In this document: piece by piece, positions 11,284 to 23,183 of the stretch
Position numbering within the stretch: position 1 is the first letter of the stretch
Layout of the letters: every line of letters begins with the position of its first letter
DNA from: Histoplasma ohiense
Taxonomy: Eukaryota > Ascomycota > Eurotiomycetes > Onygenales > Ajellomycetaceae
Assembly (NCBI GenBank): GCA_017607445.1
Contig: JAEVHH010000003.1
Coordinates: 6,324,001-6,388,000, forward strand
DNA length: 64,000 bases
Direction: 5' to 3'
Position numbers and translations under genes: made by a program
The notes under the pieces: model-generated
What the model was told of the DNA's origin: nothing
Databases searched by the model: none
Seen by the model: the letters and a program-made list of their open reading frames with translations, nothing else

Positions 11284-12760
11284 AGTGAGCGATATCCCAT
11301 TACCAGATGCAGGCTGTCCGGTGAGCGGAAGAAAGTAAAACGAGGGAGTCAATACAAAAAACCCAGCAAGATGGATAAGATGTAGGGATACATGTACAAA
11401 ATCGATATATTGAATACAAATTGCAATAAACAGCAGGAAATGAGAGAATTATATCACAGCCCCGGTATCTGGACTCCACTTATGTCTGGGATTTTTGTTG
11501 AGGCTGAAGAGAGGGGTGTGCCACCAGGTGGGATCGTCCAGTCCCGTGACATAGTAGTTAGTAGTTGTTGGGGGGATTGGATTGGGTGATTCGTACCCTC
11601 TATACCACCACGGCGCTGGTGGTGATTGAGCTCTTTTGCCCTAGTGGCCTAATAGTAGTCCCTCGCTCGAGTCTTGACAGAAACCGACAAGGGTTATGTC
11701 ACTTATGTGCTCAAGGTGGATATATAAGCAGTACATGGTACACATGGACAGCCGTAAAGCGTGATGCCTATACAGCGTATACCCTTCAGGACTCTGCCAA
11801 TGGCCACTCGGTCCATGTCTGCTGCCAGGCAATGGTCTGCGATGCAAAGAGTGGAACATCTCTGATGTCTTCGCCCAGTTTGCTGCAAGCAGACAAACTC
11901 AATGCCGCGAAGGGCAAGTCCTTCGTATCAGTAGTGGACGCAATCAAGTGGTTCTATCAATGGCAGACCCATCCAGAGGACCATCATAAGCTCACAGTTA
12001 TCACTCACTGAGGGTAAGAATCGGGTAACTAACGTTAAGGGCAGCCCGAGTATGCTAAGATAAAGTACGGAGTACGGAGTCCTAGTTGGTAACATTTTTA
12101 CTGTCTTCAACGGAATTTCTCTCTTCCCTGGTAGGGCCCTGGATTGTGTGCGTGGCAGCCGGATATAGTATTATTAGTATTATACTATTCACCAGTGAAC
12201 TCCTCTGGCCTGGACTCCAGGTCCATCTCATGACGTCATTGGTTAGGTGTTTGTTTCACAACCAGCCTCCACTCTCTTCAAACGCGCAAAAATGGATTTC
12301 GCAGGCTGTTAACTCGTAAAGCAAACTAGTATTGACTATTGAGATCTTTCTTACAAGAGCGTGTATATCTGTATATTCAAACTGGAGCAGCCGAAGCAAG
12401 GCCAACGCGTCCCAAGGTTCCGGATAACTCTAATTTCTTAGATAGCATTCACCTTACCCTTGGTAGCTCAGCGATGACGATGATGTCGGGATTTTCATGA
12501 GGAGCAAGGAACTCTGCCCTACTTCTACGTAGTAATGATGTATGACGAATTTGACCTCCAAACCTGACATTTGTCTTCGTTGCCAACTGCCCGGATTTGC
12601 CTCCCTCGGTTTCAAATTATATATATCTCTCTTATCATCAAGCGCCAACCTTTTTATGTTATGCAACTATTCTCCTATCTTTTTTTGACTTGTACGGTAC
12701 CATTTTCAAGTATCTATTCCATCATTTCCCTGAAGATTGGATATCGACAGTACGTCCGCC
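11284..12760. other. Gene-free stretch with repeat relic
   Basis: No gene I can support. It contains one copy of a diverged repeat (see 11558-11660) and a short TACGGAGTACGGAGT motif near 12067-12081. Open frames here have no family signature. Confidence 0.45.
11558..11660. repeat. Diverged dispersed repeat, copy 1
   Basis: Shares with 47401-47421 and 47635-47735 the blocks TTAGTAGTTGTT-GGGGGAT, TTGGATTGGGTG and GGCGCTGGTGGTG. Differences are mostly transitions. Copy 1 lacks about 215 bases found between the two blocks in copy 2. It may be a fragment of an old transposon or gene relic; no coding capacity is evident. Confidence 0.6.
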
Positions 12761-13909
12761 ATGATTAAGCCAACCAAAATTGACTCCTTCCGTTCCTCGT
12801 CTACGATCAGCCCGATCCCGACTATTATCCCAAACGAGCCAATATATCAAGAAATAAGCGCCACGGGCTATCGGACATTATGGTAGGTCTGCTTCGCGAA
12901 GGTGAAGATATAGAAGAGAGCAAAACAGATATCCTAATGGGTTTACTAGGGTGGTCGCGATCCTCATGCTGTTGTCCTCGCTCATTTTCTATATCCTAGC
13001 TTCGCGAGTCCCTGTTGTAGGTTTCATTTAAATAAACCGATTTGCATAGTTGGATACCCACCTAACAACATCACTTAAAGCAAAAACGCCTATTCCATGT
13101 ACTGGCCTCGCTGGTGGCGACCGTATCCTTCCTCGCTTATTTTGCCATGGCCACAGGGGGTGGGAAGGCGTATAACCATGCAATTATCCACGAACATCAC
13201 AAAAATGCCTCTGATACCATCCAACATATTTACCGTGAGGTATACTGGGTCCGATATGTGAACTGGGGCTTGACATTTCCCATGATCCTCATCATCCTGG
13301 TTCTCTTAGCCGGAATGAACGGAGCAAGCCTTCTGATCTCCATCGTGGCCAATCTTGTCATGAATATAGCCGGTGCCATTAGCGCATATGGAGGGCACAG
13401 CGGGCGGAAATGGGCGTGGTATACGATTTCGTGTTTGGCCTATCTCACGATCGTGTACCAAGTCGGATTCAACGGCCGCAGGGCAGTTGCGTCAAAGGAC
13501 AACAGAAGAAAAACCCTGTTTGGGTCGCTCTCTAGCCTTGCGACGATTGTTTTGCTGGCCTACCTAATGTAAGTGGACAACGAGGAACATCACGTCCTTG
13601 TGATGAAATGAGATAGGTATTGATGTCTTTTCAGAGTCTGGGCTGCTTCTTCGAACGCTCGTCGAATGAGCATTGATGGAGAGGTCATTTTCTACGCCAT
13701 TTTGGATCTTCTCGTTCAGGGGCTTTTCGGGTACTGGCTCCTCATTTCCCACAATAGCATGTCAACCTAGTAAGTCAATCCCTAACTTGTACCGGTGTCG
13801 CGTATGGGACTTACACTCCCGCACAGTTCTTTGAACATGGATGGATTCTGGGCTAGCGGCATCGGAACCGAAGGAAACATTCGGATTGGCAATGGAGAGG
13901 AATCCTAAA
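12761..13909 (+). CDS. Opsin-related protein (Hsp30/ORP type) without retinal lysine; C-terminal frameshift
   Basis: Seven-helix microbial-rhodopsin-fold membrane protein. Exons are 12761-12882, 12950-13016, 13081-13568, 13635-13769 and 13827 onward. Helix C reads VRYVNWGLTFPMILIILVLL; helix G reads FYAILDLLVQGLFGYWLL. Compared with proton-pumping opsins (YVDW...D and LDxxxK), the Schiff-base lysine is Gln, the helix C acceptor Asp is Asn and the donor Asp is Ile, while the helix G Asp is kept. It should therefore not bind retinal or pump protons, like yeast Hsp30 and fungal opsin-related proteins, which act as plasma-membrane stress proteins. Exon 5 begins SLNMDGFWASG in one frame and the family tail (IGTEGNIRIGNGEES, stop 13907-13909) is one base out of phase. 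If the frame is read literally, the protein ends at 13990-13992; if intron 4 is retained, it stops at 13768-13770. Confidence 0.8.
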
Positions 13910-13992
13910 AACAGTATTTTATGGACGTAAAGCAGCCAGCCATTCATCCATTGGATTTGGCCAAACGAACGTTATTCACGGATGATGTCTGA

Positions 13993-14344
13993 AATCTCTC
14001 AGTAAACTCAAGATGGCCATCAGGTGTTTTCACGGGCAGGGTCAGTTTCCAACAGTGTTACCCAATCATCTTTTTTATCGGTTGTGGTTTTGGCAATTTG
14101 GAAGTCATCTATCATGTCATAAAAGTGGGTTTTGTGAGCAGCATTTCATGAGCATTGTGTGTCCATTGGAGGATCTATGAACTATGTGTCTTTTTTTTTT
14201 TTAAGGTACCGTCCGAAAATTGCTGATATGGGTACCTAAATCATGTCGTCGAATTGAATAATAACTACTCCGTAATGACAAGAAGGATATGAAAAAAATA
14301 TTCGAGGTTGGCCGCTGCCGCCGCTGTGATCCAGATGGGATTAG
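13993..14344. other. Convergent intergenic region
   Basis: 3' ends of two convergent genes, with a T-run near 14192-14203. No gene seen. Confidence 0.5.
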
Positions 14345-16517
14345 TCAGCTCTTGGCCTTCTTCCACGCCGAAAACAACCTCATCCTGTCCTTCTTGACTT
14401 GCTCCCCCAGGTCTTTATTGCATAGTTTGTTCCCATCTCTTTGTTTGATCTTACCCTTACCCGTATACTCTGCAGCTGCTGTGTGTCTGGCAGCGCACTT
14501 CGGACTGGCCACAGGCGCGCGGGGATTCGGGTATGAGAAGTTCGGCGTGGCGATGCTGGCCTCCTTGTGCAGTACCACCGCCATTGATTTCCCACTTTCT
14601 GCTCCTGCTCCTATGTTTGATACTTTTGCCATTGCTGTTGCTTTTGCTGTAGCTGCTGAGCAATTTTCTTGTTTGTTATCCGCTAGCTTCTTCACCTTCG
14701 AACCGCAATCTACCCGCTTGATTTCCCCGTAGTTGACCCGTTTAGCAACAATGGCTTGCTCAGATAAAATTTTCGGCCAGGAGACAACAACTTGCTCTCG
14801 CATCCGCTCCGGCAGCGCAAAGCCTGCATCGACGCAGTTGTTCTTGAAGTTGATCAGACGGAGGCGGTGCGGGTTAAAGAGATGAAAAGGGTCCGCGTCA
14901 ACGACGAAGCCGGTCAGGGAGAGTTTGACCACCGGCAGGAGGTGGAGGGTACTTCCCATCTGAGCCGCGCGAGCTTTTGCATGCACAATAGAATATTTGT
15001 CTAGGTATTCGCCTATGCCTGCTCGGCGGTGGAGAATACCCTGTCCCTCGTCACCACTAAAAGGGTCCTCTTTAGTTTAGAAAGTTTTCCCCTAGGCCTT
15101 TGGGGGTAGAGCTCTTTAAAATGCGGGTGATTACTTACTAATATGAGCTTCTCTCCGCCTCGGGCTTGCTGCGTTGAATCCAGCCCCCTTTGATATATGG
15201 CCAGCTGGAAAATGCGCGTCGGATGCACGGCTCCAACATCATTTCCAGCTCCAAAGTCTCAAGGCCGGGATTCAGCCAGGCAACCTGCCAGATGTACTTT
15301 TGGTATGATTGGCTCATGCCTGTAAGCCTTAGGAAACGCAATTTGCGGAAGCTGCAGAGCGGTCCCATGGCTTCGAGCGGGAGTATGCCATCATCGTCAT
15401 CGTTGGAGGCAACGATCTCATACTCGTCGCCGAAGGGGTTAACCATTTCCCCATCAACTTTTTCCTTCCGCCTCTCGTTTCCGTTGTCTTTCGTTCTATT
15501 TTCCTCATTCATCTTATCCTTCATTCTCTCCTTGTTTCCTTCCTTCTCTATTTTCATGCCTTCTGTTACAACCGGCCAGAAAAGGTCAAGATGTAGCGAG
15601 TGGCAGTTCAACTCAAGCTGATTCCAATCCTCACCACCCCTGAACAACAAGTAGCCGGGATTTTCGCTACAATAACCACAACTGAGATGACGTACTGGAG
15701 CGTTCGTAGCCTCACCCGAGATTGTAGCACGGGGAAAGTGGCTCAAAGAGTACAACGACATTCCTTGGTTTCCAGTTCTACCAGTCATACGCCTTTTACT
15801 ACCGCTTCTGCTCCCAAACGCAGAGCGCAGAAGCCCAACGCTGCTGCAATTGATACTACCCTGATCTTCATCACCCTCATCATAATCGCGGCGTTGATTA
15901 CGAACATGAATATCCCGGGCGATTTTCTTCGTTGGAGCCGGCTTGGACGCTTTTTGTTCTGACACCGTATCTGTGGATGCTGACAGTACCGGTTTGCTAA
16001 CGCCAATGTCTAAGTTACACCTAGCACCGAGTTTGAGGCTTAAGCATGGTGGAACGTCACTCATGCTACAGCGCCGCTGCTTCTTAGAAGTCAATGCTGA
16101 AGTTGAAATTAATTTCGGTACTGTTCGGCTGTTGTTTCTCTCCGGGCTTGTCTTCACACCCACTTCGTCCGAAAGGGAGATTTTGCTCCACGGGAAGGGC
16201 AGCAGCGAGCTTGTTGCAACTTCGTTGTATGCCAATTAGTACATTGGGAGGTATGTATATGTATTTGAGGAGCGGGGGAGGAAAAATGGGTATTGCACTT
16301 GCATGTTAAATTCAGGGGACTGTTTATGAATTGAATACATACGCGACTGTCTCCCGGTTTTTGCACCTCCTTCTACCACTTTCCCTCCTTCTCTATCTCT
16401 AGCTTTATGTTTAACTTGAGCCCCAGGATCGAAGCGGGCTCTGTTTTCTTTCTCCTCGTCATTCTCCTCGTCGCTCGAGATGCGAAGGAAACTTTCACCT
16501 GAACCGTACCAAGTCAT
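14345..16517 (-). CDS. Conserved fungal protein of unknown function, LRR/F-box-like style
   Basis: Three exons joined in phase: 16517-16343, 16219-15139 and 15056-14345 (introns of 123 and 82 nt), giving 655 aa. The first about 240 residues are low-complexity, polar and charged. A Glu/Lys/Asn-rich tract lies before residue 330. The conserved core contains MGPLCSFRKLRFLRLTGMS, an IWQVAWLNPGLETLELEM block, then IGEYLDKYSIVHAKARAAQM and LSLTGFVVDADPFHLFNPHR. This is the pattern of a widespread family of fungal hypothetical proteins with leucine-rich-repeat-like strands that compare ranks or residues in a list; I know of no assigned function. The C-terminus is Ala/Lys-rich. The TAT-TA|gtaagt donor and ccttttag|T acceptor restore SSYYGDEGQGIL, which fixes the last junction. 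Confidence 0.7.
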
Positions 16518-17718
16518 GCTTATTGAAGGCCTTTTCTGTGCTGCCTATGTTCGTCGTGATGCTTCAATGCCTAATCGATGTAACGCGCAAGTTAAACAGG
16601 GGATATGTCAAGACACATGATATTTCATTGAGCTAAGCCGAGTTGCAAGGAGGTACATGCATGGGGGATGGCAGGGTGAATGGTGAAGGTGTTGCTACAG
16701 TGACTTCTGGCGTGTTGTTATTCTGTCACCAAGAGAGGTGGAGAGAAATTCTGTCTGTGTGCATTTCATTCTTGTAAACCATAAAAGTACTTGACGTTTG
16801 ATCCCCGTATGCAGAATATATATGCGAATCCGTCCGCAATGGAACAAAAAGCTATTTTATTTATAGGAAGAAGCCCTATATACATTGTGCAGCATCCTGT
16901 ACCTCTACATGAAAGACCCCTCAAGATTCATCTCTACAAATTGCTCAAAGATTGTCTGGAGAGTTCTCCAGCGGAGTTTGGATCCAGGAGCCTACATTCC
17001 TATCTACGCAACTAACGCTTTCAAAAAGTACATACATTGCTCCGCGTAATGAAAGCGTGCGCTTGCAACTCGCTACAATTTTTATATCTTCTTGTCTTAA
17101 ACTCCTGAAGAAACAAAGATATCGCCCTGTCTGTATTCCTGTTTAGGAATCCAGACTTTGAGAGCATGGAAGCTGTAGCCGCTTGGAACGAGGTGTGAGT
17201 AGTTGAAACGTACGTGCTGTGGGCTATCAGGGGATGAAAGAATCCTTTCTTCAAATAGACTTGAAAAAAAAAAAATAAAAAATGATAATGTTTGGCTCAA
17301 ACGGGCAAACGACGGCCCCTTGAAAAGACCTTAAAACTCTGTTTCCCATAAAATTCCACACGATTGATTATTTGTTGGGATGTGAAGCTTAACCAAGCTG
17401 AGTTGTTTTGTTTTACTTATTCATTGACGGTTTCGGGTTTCTAGGAAATATGCCGTGGAGATGCCTATTTCCTACATATATAGTATACTCTTGATGCGTC
17501 CCGCACGAAATTGTGATGGAATTGCACCCAACTATATTTGTGTGTAGTACCTCAATAAGCAGATGAAATCATTTATTCACCCTATGAAAAAATGGCGGTT
17601 TTGCTAAGTTTATTTTATCCACGCCTTGAAATTTTGATTCAATTGACAAGAAAAATGGATATGAATCCGTAGTATGAAATAACAAAGAACAATTAAACAA
17701 AGCACAAAAAAGAAACGC
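16518..17718. other. Intergenic, promoter of the 655-aa gene and 3' flank of uS5 gene
   Basis: No gene seen. It contains an A-run around 17263-17280 and generally AT-rich sequence toward 17700. Confidence 0.45.
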
Positions 17719-18719
17719 TTAATACTTCTTCCCCTCTCTCAGCACATCAGCATACTCGTCCAGTGGACTTCTGATTAGCTTCGTCTCCTTCCACAGGTTC
17801 GGGGTGAGGAAGCCGTAAGTGTTCGCAACGGCAACGAAGGTGGCTTTGAGGGTATTTTCGAGGGTTTTGGTGGAGCCGGAGGAGGAGGTATAGATATCTT
17901 GGACACCGGCAAGCTGAAGAAGGCGCTTGACGGCGGGGGAGGCGACAAGGCCGGTACCGCGCGGGGCGGGAATCAACTATTTCATATACATGAGCAACTT
18001 TCATCGGTGTATGACATATTTTACCCCAAAATTTGACGTGATTCAAGATATGGAAAACATACCCGAACAGTGACGGAACCGCACTTTCCGCTCTCCTTTG
18101 TAGGGAGCGAGTGAGGCTCACCGAGGTTGGAGCCCCAGTATCCTCTGCGGACGGGGAGTACGGAGAGCTTCGCGATGATGATGGCGGCGCGGATGGCAGT
18201 GGCTACTTCTTTCGAAGTCTTGATTCCGAGGCCAACATGGCCTTCCGAGTCGCCAATGACGACGATGGCCTTGAATCGTGTACGTTGACCAGCACGGGTC
18301 TGCTTCTGGACTGGTTTGATCTATATATGCACATCATTGGATTAGCTCCTAATCCAATGAAAACCCTTTTACCTCCGCATAATCCAAATCCCTCTCCCCA
18401 GTCGTATGCATATATTGAACATCCTCCCTAGAGTTAATATAGTAATGGATATGTTTACCTTCATAACCTCATCCTTCAGCTTGGGCAGGAAGAAATCGAC
18501 GATCTGATATTCCTTGATAGGTAGGGAATGCAGGTAGATCTGCTCCATGCTGCCAATCTTTCCGGCCTTAACGAGACGACCGAGCTTGGTGACAGGCTGC
18601 CATTCCTTCTCGTCACTTTTGGGTCCGCGACGACCACGACGTCCACGGCCTCGCTCACCAGCACGGTCGCCGCGCGAACCGAAACCTCCACGGGCAGCAC
18701 CACGGGGAGCATCAGCCAT
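17719..18719 (-). CDS. RPS2: 40S ribosomal protein S2 (uS5)
   Basis: Small-subunit ribosomal protein at the mRNA entry/decoding region. Exons are 18719-18459, 18320-18063 and 17976-17719, all phase 0, encoding 258 aa, close to the usual length for the family. The N-terminus is an Arg/Gly-rich arm (RGDRAGERGRGRRGRRGP), typical of eukaryotic uS5 and a known type of arginine-methylation target. The S5 double-stranded RNA-binding domain reads FKAIVVIGDSEGHVGLGIKT and SNLGEPHSLPTKESGKCGSV. The C-terminal domain reads LIPAPRGTGLVASPAVKRLL. Teloboxes lie about 230 bases upstream of the start (see 18946-18974). Confidence 0.95.
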
Positions 18720-18906
18720 GATTGGTTAAATGAAGCTGGACCTTCGACCGAACAAACGGAAGAATTGGAAGGATGGCGTGAGTTAGTGGTGGTGGGGAAT
18801 TGGATTGTCGTTGGTCTCGTCGTCGTCGTCTTCGTCGTCTTCGCCGTTGTCACCTTTCCCTTCTCCTGCTCGCAAAAAGCTGTTGAGGAGCAACGAGAGG
18901 TGTGAC

Positions 18907-18917
18907 GCTGAGTCAGC
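18907..18917. promoter_or_regulatory. Palindromic bZIP-type site in uS5 promoter
   Basis: GCTGAGTCAGC is an AP-1/Gcn4-like palindrome (core TGAGTCA). Gcn4/CpcA-type bZIP proteins bind such cores. Occupancy here is unknown. Confidence 0.4.
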
Positions 18918-18945
18918 TCCACTAAGCGAGGGGGGCTCGAGAAAG

Positions 18946-18974
18946 CCCTACACCCTAAGCCCTAAGCCCTAAAC
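18946..18974 (-). promoter_or_regulatory. Tandem telobox (TTAGGGCTT) in ribosomal-protein promoter
   Basis: Top strand shows CCCTACACCCTAAGCCCTAAG followed by CCCTAAAC; the other strand reads three TTAGGG units separated by C or CT. Telobox motifs bound by Tbf1-like Myb proteins are the ancestral activator sites of ribosomal protein genes in fungi. Position, about 230-255 bases upstream of the uS5 start and in the shared promoter with SYM1, fits that role. Confidence 0.65.
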
Positions 18975-19340
18975 AGCGCTGTTTTTGGATGCTGATCGTG
19001 GTAATAAATTGTTGGCCCTAGGCTGCCTATCACGGTCTAGCGCACCGCACATATATGCCTCAGCTGCCTACCTACATACATGCTAATACAACTACTTAGA
19101 CGTCCCGCATAATAAATTCACCAGTACATTGGCAACACAAGCTTAGTCACTTGCCAAGATCTTCAAGCTCACCTGCCGCATGGGAGCTCCATAGCAGAGT
19201 AGCAGGAGCGAGCTTTGGGGCAGATTCTGGCGTGTGGAGGACGCATCGGGGATGATTACAACTGTGGCATAGATTGTTGATAGATTGCTGATTTTACGCC
19301 ACTGTTTGCCTGTCTGTCTCTACCCAATTGTCCATTTATC

Positions 19341-20157
19341 ATGCTCCATTGGTAAGTGCTGTTATCTGTTGATACGTTTACCCTTGTGGCCATGGAAACC
19401 CATGCTTATAGCATCAGGTATCACGTTCAATTAGCAAGGCGGCCGTTGATTACCCAGAGTATTGGGAGCGCGGTAGGTCCAAATAGGTCTATATCTCCAA
19501 TTCTCTCTTCTCTTCGAGTTTGGAGTTGACTCTTGACTTCTCCAGATCCTCTTTGGTGCTGGAGATGTCCTTGCCCAGCAGCTGGTAGACAAGGTCGGCC
19601 TCGAGCACCACGACTATGCCCGCACTGGAAGAATGGCCCTGTACGGCGGTGGTAAGCCTGCATTCTTTCTTTTATTTCTCTCCTCCATGCTCCAATCCGT
19701 CAATTGCACGTGCTCATCAATTACAGCGATCTTCGGCCCCGGCGCCACAACCTGGTACAAATTCATGGAGCGGAACATTGTCCTGCGCAGTCCCAAGCTT
19801 ACCCTCACAGCCCGCGTCTGTGGCGACCAGGTACTCTTCGCTCCAACACACATGTTTCTTTTCCTCTCATCCATGTCCATCATGGAAGGCAACGATCCGT
19901 TGGAGAAGTTGAGAACTAGCTACTGGTCCGGTTACAAAGCCAACCTGATGATCTGGCCGTGGGTGCAGGCGGTCAACTTCACCCTGGTCCCGCTGCAGCA
20001 TCGTGTGCTGGTGGTCAATCTTGTTAGCTTGGGTACGTGATATTTTCTCCTATCCAAGATGTTAATATTGCGCCCTGGATCCATGGAATATTCTCTTCGG
20101 CTAATAGAATAAATAGGTTGGAATTGTATCCTGAGCGTCATCAACAGCCGGAAATAG
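19341..20157 (+). CDS. SYM1: Mpv17/PMP22-family inner mitochondrial membrane protein Sym1
   Basis: Five exons (19341-19351, 19418-19472, 19546-19651, 19727-20032, 20117-20157) give 172 aa, the family's normal size. Sym1 is an inner mitochondrial membrane channel-like protein needed under heat or ethanol stress in yeast, and orthologous to human MPV17. Supporting segments are MLHWYHVQLARRP at the start, GAGDVLAQQLVDKVG, YARTGRMALYGGAIFGPGAT, LFAPTHMFLFLSSMSIMEG, YKANLMIWPWVQAVNFTLVP and HRVLVVNLVSLGWNCILS. These are the classical Mpv17 signature with its four hydrophobic spans. The first coding exon is only 11 bases (MLH plus two bases of Trp), so the start would be missed by simple frame searches. 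Confidence 0.92.
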
Positions 20158-21060
20158 GATTTTTTTTTTTTCACTTTGCATTCCTGCTGGGGGAGGCTAT
20201 ATGTATTCAATCTTAGTTGGCTTGCATCACTTTTTGGGTTGAGACAGATTTTGTTCTCATTCGATATCTTTGGGCTGGCCGGCTAGGTGGGAGATATGGA
20301 TTGTCCATTTTACTGGTATTGCATAGGCGTCAGTACTTTCTCTTTGTCCTGATCTAACTACCATGTATCTAATTCCCTTTTTGTAATTCCAGTTTAAGAC
20401 ATTTGTATTATGTATCTACTTAGAACAGGTGAAAACATCAGATAACCTGAGATTCAATTTTTAGGTATATACCAAATAATGATTTGATTAACTCTGTAGT
20501 CTGTCAGCTGCAGTAAAATCTAAAATTACTTATGATGTTTTTTCCCCACGTATCTAAATAGCTATTCACGTCTTCTCAGTTCTATCTGGATTGTTCTGTG
20601 TAAATGCTGGTGAAAAGTTGGCGAATGTGTTGCTCAAAATCTCTCTGTTTCATTTTTGTAAAAATTCATCCTCGATAGCGCGACCAACAACCACATCTCA
20701 ACAACGGCGGCGGCTCTCAAACCCACCAATCTTCCCACATCTTAATCTAGCCCTCTTTATTTAACTATTGACTGTACCTGGCGCAGGCCGTTTTCTTTTC
20801 TATACTCTAATCCCCTTAATCCTGCTATTATTGCTACGTTCTGTGGTGTTTCCAAAGCCCTCTCCTCCGTCGTCGAGCCTTCCTCACATCCTTTTCCTCT
20901 TGATTTATCTTTTTTCTTCTCTCCTCATCAATTTATTTTCACTTCTACTTCTTCACCTCTCGGGACACTTCATTCCATAGGCATCCTCCATCCAGCTCTT
21001 CCTGCGCCCACTGGTAACTCACTCTCCTTACCTTGGCCCTCAGCTCTTCACATCACCACC
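20158..21060. other. Promoter and CT-rich leader of eIF4E gene
   Basis: Strongly pyrimidine-rich between about 20690 and 21055 on the coding strand, which is typical of highly expressed fungal genes with CT-rich cores near the transcription start. No gene seen. Confidence 0.55.
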
Positions 21061-21917
21061 ATGGCCACAACGGCAGAGAACGGGATCGCGGTTCCCAAAC
21101 CCGCAAACGACGAGAACGCAGCCCCTGACATCGCTAGCGCTCAGACAAAGCTGGGTGATACTGTTACTGTGTTTCATGACCCTAACAACTTCAACGTCAA
21201 ACACCCGCTGATGCATGAGTGGACGCTGTGGTTTACGAAGCCGCCAAGCGGGAAGGTAATTTTATACACTGTTATTTTCTCAGAAACTATCGGGTGAACT
21301 ATGTTAATTATGCTTCGTTCAGGGCGACAACTGGAACGAGCTCCTGAAAGAGGTTGTGACGTTTAATTCTGTCGAAGAATTCTGGGGCATCTACGTGAGT
21401 TGCTAGAAAATAAGAGTGGTTGAATTGCATCGCATGCCCCTAACAAATATTTCTGCAGAACAATATCAGCCCCACGTCCGAACTAGGTCTGAAAGCCGAC
21501 TACCACCTCTTTAAAAAGGGTGTCCGTCCCGAATGGGAAGACCAGCAAAACAAACATGGCGGGAAATGGTCGTACTCCTTCCGCGACAAGAAGAACGTCC
21601 CCATCGATGACCTCTGGCTACACGCTCAGCTCGCCGCCATCGGCGAAACTCTCGAAAATGACAATGACAACGAGGTTATGGGCGTCGTCGTAAACGTGCG
21701 CAAGGGATTTTATAGAATCGGCCTATGGACGCGGACAGTTGGCAAGAGCACCCCCGAGGGTCGCCCGGCGGAAAAAGGCAAGGAGATTCTGCATAACATC
21801 GGAAGGAAGTTTAAGGAGGTGTTACGGCTGAAGGAGGAGGAGATCTTGGAGTTTTCAGGACATACGGATAGTGCGCATGCCGGAAGTACGAGGGCGAAGG
21901 CGAAGTTCACCGTCTGA
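21061..21917 (+). CDS. Translation initiation factor eIF4E (mRNA cap-binding)
   Basis: Cap-binding subunit of eIF4F. Exons are 21061-21255, 21323-21394 and 21459-21917, coding 241 aa. About 50 flexible N-terminal residues precede the core. The conserved core is visible: HPLMHEWTLWFTKPPSGK, VEEFWGIYNNI (cap-stacking and eIF4G-facing region), LFKKGVRPEWEDQQNKHGGK (second cap-stacking Trp with following acidic residues), LWLHAQLAAIGE and VVNVRKGFYRIGLWTRT (basic phosphate-binding region). The GTRAKAKF-like C-terminus reads STRAKAKFTV. The ATG sits directly after a CACCACC context, a good fungal start. Confidence 0.95.
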
Positions 21918-23183
21918 CGTGCGACGGTTAGGCGGTTTTTATGTTTTATGGAAGAGAGACTGGGGCAAATCATTATAGAAATGAGAGCATGATATTATTG
22001 CCTAATGTTTTTCTGTGATATGGGATGGGATTGGAGGAACATGTGGGCCACTCTCACTAAATGAAAGAAACAGGGGCAGACAGTGCAGAGCATGGCGTGG
22101 TTTTAATACTGCGCAAATGCAAAATACTGTTGACTCCCCCCTCCGCTGTTCCATCCGCCATCTTCTATGCACATCTCTGGCAAACGATGGCCTGAACACG
22201 CTTCCACAACGTCGTCTTTAACAGATATTATCATTCTATACTTTACTGTGTCTTCTAGATGACTGTGCATGGTAATGATTACTCCATCCCAACCCCAGTC
22301 CAATCCGACATCATCGTTCCTCTCTGCTTAATTCGAAATTGATAATATTGCCTTTGTTTCCCTTCTAATATCCCGCTCTGTTTCCCTTGGTTTCTATTGC
22401 GCTAATAAAAACAGCCGCTTCCAGTTGTCATTTACTGTTTTATATATTTCCAGCTTGTCCTTTTTCCTCGTCCCATTTGTGGCCTTCCCATCCATTAATA
22501 GCGCGCTACATATTTATTACATATCTTAGAAGATATTAGCTAACTAACATGCATGGGAAAATGGCTTAATTGATATCTATATTGTGAAATCAATCACCAT
22601 CCACATCGTTCTATTCTGTTATAGCGGTTGCTTGAAGTCGCTGGGTATATAGGTGCAAAACGAGCCAGCCATTCAATCCAGACTATGTAAAACACTAACT
22701 AACCTATAATAGTCAACATGGAAATCAAAATCAACGTCTACCACCGAAATTTATCTGTGGATGTGCATGGCTGAAGGGTCGAGATGTATGTAGTTGGCGA
22801 GCAGCTCGTGCAGCTCCGTCTCCGACGGGGAAAAAGGGAATCAACTTCAACAATAAGTCTACGCGTAAACATTGTAGATGTTCATCGCGGCGGAGAGGAG
22901 AGATGAAAAGGAACAAATGCGCCATTTCCACATTAAGTATTATAATACAAAGCGTACATATCCAAAGCTGAACAAGGCAGTTGTGAAAGGGGGTCCCCTC
23001 GCGTTTACCTTAGTTTGTCTATCCATCTAGCTCATCCAACAAACAATGGATCCGTGAAACATAATAGTGGTGTGTATCGTATTATACGACCTAGTTAACC
23101 AGTGCAGGCAGGGCGTGCTACAAGAGAATCGCATACACTTTTATCCCATCCCGTAACGGGCAAAACGGCAGGAAAACCATAGC
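21918..23183. other. Convergent 3' region
   Basis: Downstream flank of eIF4E and of the acyl-CoA synthetase gene. Open frames here show no family signature; I see no gene. Confidence 0.45.

Larger units (their letters stand above)
18720..19340. other. Divergent promoter region of RPS2 and SYM1
   Basis: Holds the 5' untranslated sequence of both genes, the bZIP-type palindrome and the teloboxes listed separately. No coding sequence supported. Confidence 0.6.
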
